Assembly: GCA_035720425.1 (NCBI GenBank)
Contig: DASTOB010000213.1
Location: 1 to 9,979, forward strand
Source: DASTOB01 sp035720425
GTDB lineage: Bacteria; Chloroflexota; Limnocylindria; Limnocylindrales; CSP1-4
Length of the DNA: 9,979 nt
Reading direction: 5' to 3'
Each line of letters starts with the position of its first letter. Within the stretch, counting starts at the first letter, position 1. This document shows, piece by piece, positions 6,074 through 9,979 of this stretch. The notes beneath the pieces are model-generated. The model made no database searches and was not told the origin of the DNA. It saw only the letters and a program-made list of their open reading frames with translations. The position numbers were made by a program, and so were the translations under genes.

Positions 6074-6616
6074 ATGATGACTCGATTGATCGGCGGCCGA
6101 AAGGTCGTCGCCGGTACCGCCTCGCCACCCCCGCGCATCGAACCGGGCCCGGGCCAGGAATCCGTGTGGGACTACCCGCGCCCGCCGCGTGTCGAGGCGG
6201 TCTTGGAGCGGCTCCGGGTCGTCGTCGATGGCGTCGTGCTGGCCGACACGACCCGCGGGCAGCGGGTCCTCGAGACGGCCGGGCCGCCGGTCTACTACTT
6301 CCCGCCCGAGGACGTCCGGCTCGACCTGCTCGAGTCGAGCCCGCACTGGTCGGTCTGCGAGTGGAAGGGCGAGGCCTCGTACCACTCGTACGCCGCCGGT
6401 GGGCGCCGGATCGACAACGTCGCGTGGTCGTACCGGAGGCCAAACCCGGGCTACGAGGCGATCACGGACCACCTCGCGTTCTACGGCAATCGCGTCGACG
6501 AGGCGTGGGTCGGCGACGAGCGGGCGGTTCCGCAGCCGGGCCGCTTCTACGGCGGCTGGATCACGTCGCGGGTGGTCGGCCCGTTCAAGGGCGAGCCGGG
6601 CACGCAGGGCTGGTAG
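6074..6616 (+). CDS. DUF427 domain protein
   Basis: 180-residue soluble protein of the DUF427 family, whose biochemical role is not established. Recognisable landmarks are ESVWDYPRPPRVE (29-41), VVVDGVVLADTTRGQRVLET (49-68), PPVYYFPPEDVRLDLL (71-86), SVCEWKGEASYHS (93-105), a WSYRRPNPGYE segment, and the conserved C-terminal FYGGWITSRVVGPFKG followed by GTQGW. All family landmarks are present and nothing appears truncated. Two adjacent ATGs (6074 and 6077) are possible starts; AGGA at 6065-6068 is 5 bases from the first and 8 from the second, so 6077 is the better-spaced one. It follows the ABC operon by 46 bases on the same strand and converges on fabI. Its neighbours give no functional hint. 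Confidence 0.9.
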   Translation: MMTRLIGGRKVVAGTASPPPRIEPGPGQESVWDYPRPPRVEAVLERLRVVVDGVVLADTTRGQRVLETAGPPVYYFPPEDVRLDLLESSPHWSVCEWKGEASYHSYAAGGRRIDNVAWSYRRPNPGYEAITDHLAFYGNRVDEAWVGDERAVPQPGRFYGGWITSRVVGPFKGEPGTQGW

Positions 6617-6629
6617 GTCGGCCTCGGTC

Positions 6630-6679
6630 GTCGGCCGCCCCGTCACCGGTCGGCCGCCCCGTCGTCGGCCGCCCCCGTC
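6630..6679. repeat. Three short GC-rich direct repeats between convergent genes
   Basis: GTCGGCCGCCCCGTC occurs at 6630-6644 and 6649-6663, and again with one extra C at 6664-6679. The last copy overlaps the fabI stop codon (TCA on the plus strand at 6678-6680). The CGGCCG cores are palindromic and could pair with each other. It may serve as a bidirectional transcription end, or be a slippage-prone simple repeat. Confidence 0.7.
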
Positions 6680-7460
6680 AGCCGTCCGACGTCGGCACCC
6701 CGAGGACGTTGAAGCCTCCGTCGACGTAGAGCACCTCGCCGGTCACCGCGTTCGACAGGTCGCTCGCCAAATACACCGCGCTCCGGCCCACGTCCTCCGG
6801 GGTGATGTTCGCGCGCAGCGGCGCGATCTCGGCGAAGCCGCCGTACATCCGCTTGAACCCCGCGATCCCGGACGCGGCGAGCGTGCGCACCGGGCCGGCG
6901 CTGATCGCGTTGACCCGGATCCCGTCCGGCCCAAGGTCCGCGGCGAGGTAGCGGACGCACGCCTCGAGCGCCGCCTTGGCCACGCCCATGACGTTGTAGT
7001 TGGCGACCACCTTCTCCGCCCCGTAGTAGGTGAGCGTGAGCACGCTGCTGCCGGCGTGGAGCAGCGGGCGCGCCTCGCGGACGAGGGCGACGAGCGAGTA
7101 GGCGCTCACGTCGAGGGCGAGCGCGAAGCCGTCCCGCGAGGTGTCGACGAACGCGCCCTCGAGGTCCTCGCGGCGGGCGAAGGCGAGGGCGTGGACGAGG
7201 ATGTCGAGCTCGCCGTGGGCGTCGCGCCAGCGCTCCATGACCGCCCGGATCTGCTCGTCCGACTGCACGTCGCACGGTTCGACGAACGTGCTGCCGATCG
7301 ACGCCGCGAGCGGCCGGACGCGCCGCTCGATGAGGCTCTCGACCGACGAGAACCCGACGATCGCCCCCTCGTCGTGGAGCGCCCGGGCGATGCCCCAGGC
7401 GATCGAGTGATCGTTCGCGACGCCGAAGATCAGCGCCCGCTTGCCGTCCAGCAACCCCAT
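6678..7460 (-). CDS. fabI: Enoyl-[acyl-carrier-protein] reductase (NADH), FabI
   Basis: Catalyses the last step of each fatty-acid elongation cycle, reducing trans-2-enoyl-ACP to acyl-ACP with NADH in the cytoplasm. 260 residues, the usual FabI length. The FabI variant of the nucleotide-binding loop is present (GVANDHSIAWGIA, 13-25), and a CDV segment is at 63-65. The active-site block LTYYGAEKVVANYNVMGVAK has Tyr145 or Tyr146 plus Tyr155 and Lys162, the Y-x6-K spacing that separates FabI from classic short-chain dehydrogenases (Y-x3-K). The substrate-loop region TLAASGIAGFKRM (193-205) matches the part of FabI that closes over triclosan-type inhibitors. The ATG at 7458-7460 has an AGGAG site (plus-strand CTCCT, 7466-7470) five bases away. 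No other fatty-acid genes are adjacent. It faces the HAD gene across a 27-bp gap. Confidence 0.96.
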   Translation of the reverse strand: MGLLDGKRALIFGVANDHSIAWGIARALHDEGAIVGFSSVESLIERRVRPLAASIGSTFVEPCDVQSDEQIRAVMERWRDAHGELDILVHALAFARREDLEGAFVDTSRDGFALALDVSAYSLVALVREARPLLHAGSSVLTLTYYGAEKVVANYNVMGVAKAALEACVRYLAADLGPDGIRVNAISAGPVRTLAASGIAGFKRMYGGFAEIAPLRANITPEDVGRSAVYLASDLSNAVTGEVLYVDGGFNVLGVPTSDG

Positions 7461-7478
7461 CGTCGCTCCTCGCTCTGC

Positions 7479-7484
7479 TAGCCT
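7479..7484 (+). promoter_or_regulatory. Putative -10 box (TAGCCT) for leaderless transcription of the HAD gene
   Basis: TAGCCT lies in the 27-bp gap between the divergent fabI and HAD genes. It is followed by CCCATG and then the ATG at 7491, so the distance from the box to that second ATG is six bases, exactly as from TACCCT to the GTG at 1270. No plus-strand ribosome-binding site is present. The corresponding -35 position would fall at the fabI start codon. Confidence 0.45.
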
Positions 7485-7487
7485 CCC

Positions 7488-8381
7488 ATGATGCTCGATG
7501 TGCGGGACGACCTGCGCACCGCACTGCGCGGTGTCCGGGGCCTATTGCTCGACCTCGACGGCGTCATCGTCCTCGCCGGCAAGCCGATTCGGGGCGCGCC
7601 GGAGGCGCTCCGCGAGCTCGACCGGCGCGGCCTGCCGTTCCGGATCGTGACGAACACGTCGCTCGTGTCGCGCGCGACGCTGTCCGCCTGGAGCGCGTCG
7701 CTCGGGGCGCCGATCCCGCCATCACGCTTCCACTCCGCCCTGTCGATCTCCGCGGCCTACACGGCGGCGCGGTTCGCCGGCCAGCCGCTGTACGTGCTCG
7801 CCTCGCGCGATGCACTCACCGAGTTCGATGGCCAGCGGCTGCTGTCCGACGAGGAGGCGTCGGCGCCCGAGGCGCGCGCCGCGGCGGTGGTCGTCGGCGA
7901 CTCCCCGGAGTCGGCCACGTGGGACCACCTCAACCGGGCGTTCCGGCTCGTCCGCAACGGGGCGGCACTCATCGGCATGCACAAGAATCGGTGGTGGCTC
8001 ACGCCGGACGGGCCCACCCTCGACTCCGGTGCGTTCGAGACCGGCCTCGAGTTCGCGGCCGACGTGCGGGCGACGATCCTCGGCAAGCCGTCGCGGGCGT
8101 TCTTCACCTTGGCAGCCCGGGACCTGGCGGCGGAGGTGGCCGAGGTGTCGGGGCGGGGCAGGGGCGGCGGCCGAATCCGCCGGGCCGACCTCGCGATGGT
8201 CGGCGACGACGTGTGGTCCGATGCGCTCGCGGCGCGCCGGGCGGGCCTCCGCGGCATCGTCGTCCTGTCCGGCAAGCACGGGTCCGACGACCTCGCCCGC
8301 GCCGCGGCGCAGGCTCGCGGAGGCGGCCGTCCGGACGCCGTTGCCGCGTCGCTGGCGGAGGTCGTCGCCGCGCTAGACTGA
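7488..8381 (+). CDS. HAD superfamily subfamily IIA phosphatase (NagD/LHPP/HDHD2-like)
   Basis: Predicted Mg2+-dependent phosphatase, 297 residues. Motif I is LLLDLDGVIV with nucleophile Asp22 and acid/base Asp24. Motif II is IVTNTS (Thr about 55-57), as in NagD-type enzymes. The motif III lysine is in LGKPSRAFF, and motif IV is MVGDDVWSDALAARRAG. The cap region carries GMHKNRWWLTPDGPTLDSGA, close in pattern to LHPP/HDHD2 (ALHK..Y....DG...G.GPF), which defines the C2 cap type. The substrate is not predictable; small sugar phosphates, glycerol phosphate or phospho-amino compounds are usual for the group. An unusual Gly/Arg insert, GRGRGGGRIRR, sits just before motif IV. ATG 7488 and ATG 7491 are adjacent; the -10 spacing favours 7491. 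Divergent from fabI. Confidence 0.88.
   Translation: MMLDVRDDLRTALRGVRGLLLDLDGVIVLAGKPIRGAPEALRELDRRGLPFRIVTNTSLVSRATLSAWSASLGAPIPPSRFHSALSISAAYTAARFAGQPLYVLASRDALTEFDGQRLLSDEEASAPEARAAAVVVGDSPESATWDHLNRAFRLVRNGAALIGMHKNRWWLTPDGPTLDSGAFETGLEFAADVRATILGKPSRAFFTLAARDLAAEVAEVSGRGRGGGRIRRADLAMVGDDVWSDALAARRAGLRGIVVLSGKHGSDDLARAAAQARGGGRPDAVAASLAEVVAALD
8374..8379 (+). promoter_or_regulatory. Putative -10 box (TAGACT) for the aldehyde dehydrogenase gene
   Basis: TAGACT fits TANNNT, overlaps the last codons of the HAD gene, and would give a transcript starting near 8386 with a leader of about 55 bases. The leader ends in a GAGGA ribosome-binding site at 8430-8434. No -35 element is evident; co-transcription with the HAD gene is the alternative. 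Confidence 0.3.
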
Positions 8382-8441
8382 GCGTCACTTCCACCCGTCG
8401 GCCGGCCGCGCGCCTCCGGCCGCCCCAGCGAGGATCGCGCC

Positions 8442-9979
8442 ATGACGACCGAATCGAAGCCGCGGCTCAAGATCACGTACGCCACGCTCCGGGCGGACAA
8501 CGAGGAGCTCCACGCGCTCTACGAGGCCGGGCTCGAGGCCGCTCGCGCCCGACTCGGCACGTACCACCGGAACCTCGTCGATGGTCGCGAGCGGGACGGC
8601 GACGGCGCGTTCGAGCTGCGCTCGCCGATCGATCGCGACATCCTCGTCGGGACGTTCGCGCGCGGGACCCGCGAGGACGTGCGAGACGCCGTCGCGGCGG
8701 CTCGGCGTGCCCAGCCGGCCTGGGCGGCGCTGGGCTGGGAGAAGCGGCTCGAGATTCTCCGCCGCGCGGCGGAGCTGATCAGCGAGCGCCAGATGGTCTA
8801 CGCCGGGCTCATGGCGGTCGAGGTCGGCAAGACCCGGCTCGAGGCGCTCGGCGAGGTCGAGGAAGCGGCCGACCTCATCCGCTACTACGCCCAGACGGCG
8901 GTCGACAACGCGTTCTACGACCACCCGATGGACACGCTCGGCGACGCGGCCGTGCACACGCGCTCGATCCTTCGGCCGCACGGCGTGTTCGCGGTCATCT
9001 CGCCGTTCAACTTCCCGCTCGCCCTGTCGTGCGGGCCGTCGTCGGCCGCGCTCATGGCCGGCAACAGCGTCGTGTTCAAGCCGGCCAGCGCCGGCGCGAT
9101 GAGCGGCGTCGTGCTGGCCGAGGCATACCGGGATGCGGGTGTCCCGGACGGCGTGTTCAACCTGGTCATGGGCCCGGGCGACACGGTCGGCCAGGAGCTC
9201 CAGGAGAACCAGGGCATCGACGGAATCGTGTTCACCGGGTCGTTCGAGGTGGGCTTCGAGCTCTACCGGACGTTCTCGACCCGCTTCCCGCGGCCGTGCA
9301 TCGTCGAGATGGGCGGCAAGAACCCGGCCATCGTCATGCGCAGCGCCGACCTCGAGGAGGCGGCCGAGGGGATCGTCCGATCCGCCTTCGGGTTCGGCGG
9401 CCAGAAGTGCTCGGCGAACTCGCGGGTGTACGTCGAAAAGCCGGTCCACGACGAGCTCGTGGGGCTGCTCGTGTCGAAGACCGAGGCGCTCCGCCTCGGC
9501 GATCCGCTCGATCGGGCGACGTTCCTCGGACCGGTCATCGACGAGCGGGCGGTCGATCGCCACCAGGCCGCGGTGGCCGAAGCCCGACGGGACGGGCGCG
9601 TGTTCGTCGGCGGCGAGCGCCCGACCGATGGGGCGTTTGGACGGGGGTTCTACGTCGAGCCGACGGTGGTCGGCGGGCTGCCCGCGTCGCATCGGCTGTT
9701 CCGGGACGAGCTGTTCGCGCCGTTCACCGCGGTTCACGCGGTCGACTCGCTCGACGAGGCACTGCGCCTCGCCAACGAGTCCGTGTACGGGCTGACCGCC
9801 GGCGTCTACAGCGAGGACCCGGCCGAGGTACAGCAGTTCCTCGACCGGATCGAGGCGGGCGTGCTGTACGTCAACCGGCGGGCGGGCGCGACGACGGGGG
9901 CGTGGCCGGGCGTCCAGCCGTTCGGCGGCTGGAAGGGGTCGGGTTCGACGGGCAAGGCGGGGTTGTCGATGTACTACGT
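8442..9979 (+). CDS. Aldehyde dehydrogenase, probable L-glutamate gamma-semialdehyde (1-pyrroline-5-carboxylate) dehydrogenase, 3' end outside window
   Basis: NAD(P)-dependent aldehyde oxidation in the cytoplasm; for the P5C dehydrogenase reading, the step converting glutamate semialdehyde to glutamate in proline breakdown. The 512 codons present include the conserved Asn190 in SPFNFPLALS, the glycine motif FTGSFEVG, general-base Glu289 in IVEMGGKNP and catalytic Cys323 in FGFGGQKCSANSRVYV. The GQKCSAxSR context is characteristic of P5C dehydrogenases. Near the end, VQPFGGWKGSGSTGKAG matches the C-terminal QPFGG segment of that group, so only a few residues should be missing. The ATG at 8442 has GAGGA at 8430-8434 with seven-base spacing. 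It lies 60 bases after the HAD gene. No proline dehydrogenase is visible in the window, so substrate is inferred from motifs only; another ALDH specificity remains possible. Confidence 0.85.
   Translation, partial: MTTESKPRLKITYATLRADNEELHALYEAGLEAARARLGTYHRNLVDGRERDGDGAFELRSPIDRDILVGTFARGTREDVRDAVAAARRAQPAWAALGWEKRLEILRRAAELISERQMVYAGLMAVEVGKTRLEALGEVEEAADLIRYYAQTAVDNAFYDHPMDTLGDAAVHTRSILRPHGVFAVISPFNFPLALSCGPSSAALMAGNSVVFKPASAGAMSGVVLAEAYRDAGVPDGVFNLVMGPGDTVGQELQENQGIDGIVFTGSFEVGFELYRTFSTRFPRPCIVEMGGKNPAIVMRSADLEEAAEGIVRSAFGFGGQKCSANSRVYVEKPVHDELVGLLVSKTEALRLGDPLDRATFLGPVIDERAVDRHQAAVAEARRDGRVFVGGERPTDGAFGRGFYVEPTVVGGLPASHRLFRDELFAPFTAVHAVDSLDEALRLANESVYGLTAGVYSEDPAEVQQFLDRIEAGVLYVNRRAGATTGAWPGVQPFGGWKGSGSTGKAGLSMYY

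Noticed and set aside
6678..9979. A functional cluster of fabI, HAD phosphatase and aldehyde dehydrogenase
   Set aside because: Strands differ, each gene appears to have its own promoter, and the predicted reactions do not share a pathway; nothing in the sequence supports a joint system.

Overview
The window is about 10 kb of very GC-rich DNA with strong G/C preference at third codon positions, very short intergenic gaps and several GTG starts. Gene content, the lipoprotein and ABC families, and TANNNT -10 motifs lying about six bases upstream of start codons suggest a Chloroflexota bacterium, possibly the Limnocylindria/Ellin6529 type. That assignment is inference; an actinobacterial-like lineage cannot be excluded from this piece alone.

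Layout. 1-81 may hold the tail of an unidentified plus-strand gene, and 82-388 has no convincing gene. 389-898 encodes a small beta-class carbonic anhydrase, followed by a perfect 10-bp hairpin (937-961). 899-1269 is non-coding and contains three tandem 52-bp repeats (1048-1203). 1270-6027 is one tightly coupled plus-strand operon: ABC ATPase 1, ABC-2 permease 1, ABC ATPase 2, ABC-2 permease 2 and a lipoprotein. Four of its five genes overlap the next by 1 to 4 bases. The remaining junction (ATPase 1 to permease 1) is bridged by two micro-ORFs that make a run of three ATGA stop/start overlaps. 6074-6616 is a DUF427 protein. It converges on a minus-strand fabI (6678-7460), with a short GC-rich triple repeat between them. 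fabI is divergent from a HAD-IIA phosphatase (7488-8381) across only 27 bp. The window ends inside an aldehyde dehydrogenase resembling L-glutamate gamma-semialdehyde (pyrroline-5-carboxylate) dehydrogenase (8442-9979, cut by the window edge).

How the genes fit together. The operon encodes two ATPase/permease pairs of the ABC-2 (export/antibiotic-resistance-like) type plus an exported lipoprotein. The simplest reading is one heteromeric transporter, or two sister transporters, with an extracytoplasmic accessory protein; no substrate can be inferred. The remaining genes look like independent housekeeping or metabolic units: CO2/bicarbonate interconversion, fatty-acid elongation, phosphatase and proline/glutamate catabolism. 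No defence system, phage, insertion sequence, CRISPR array, tRNA or rRNA was seen. The most unusual features are the reiterated stop/start junction at 2188-2250, the 52-bp repeat array just upstream of the operon, and the matching leaderless-type promoter geometry at 1270 and 7491.
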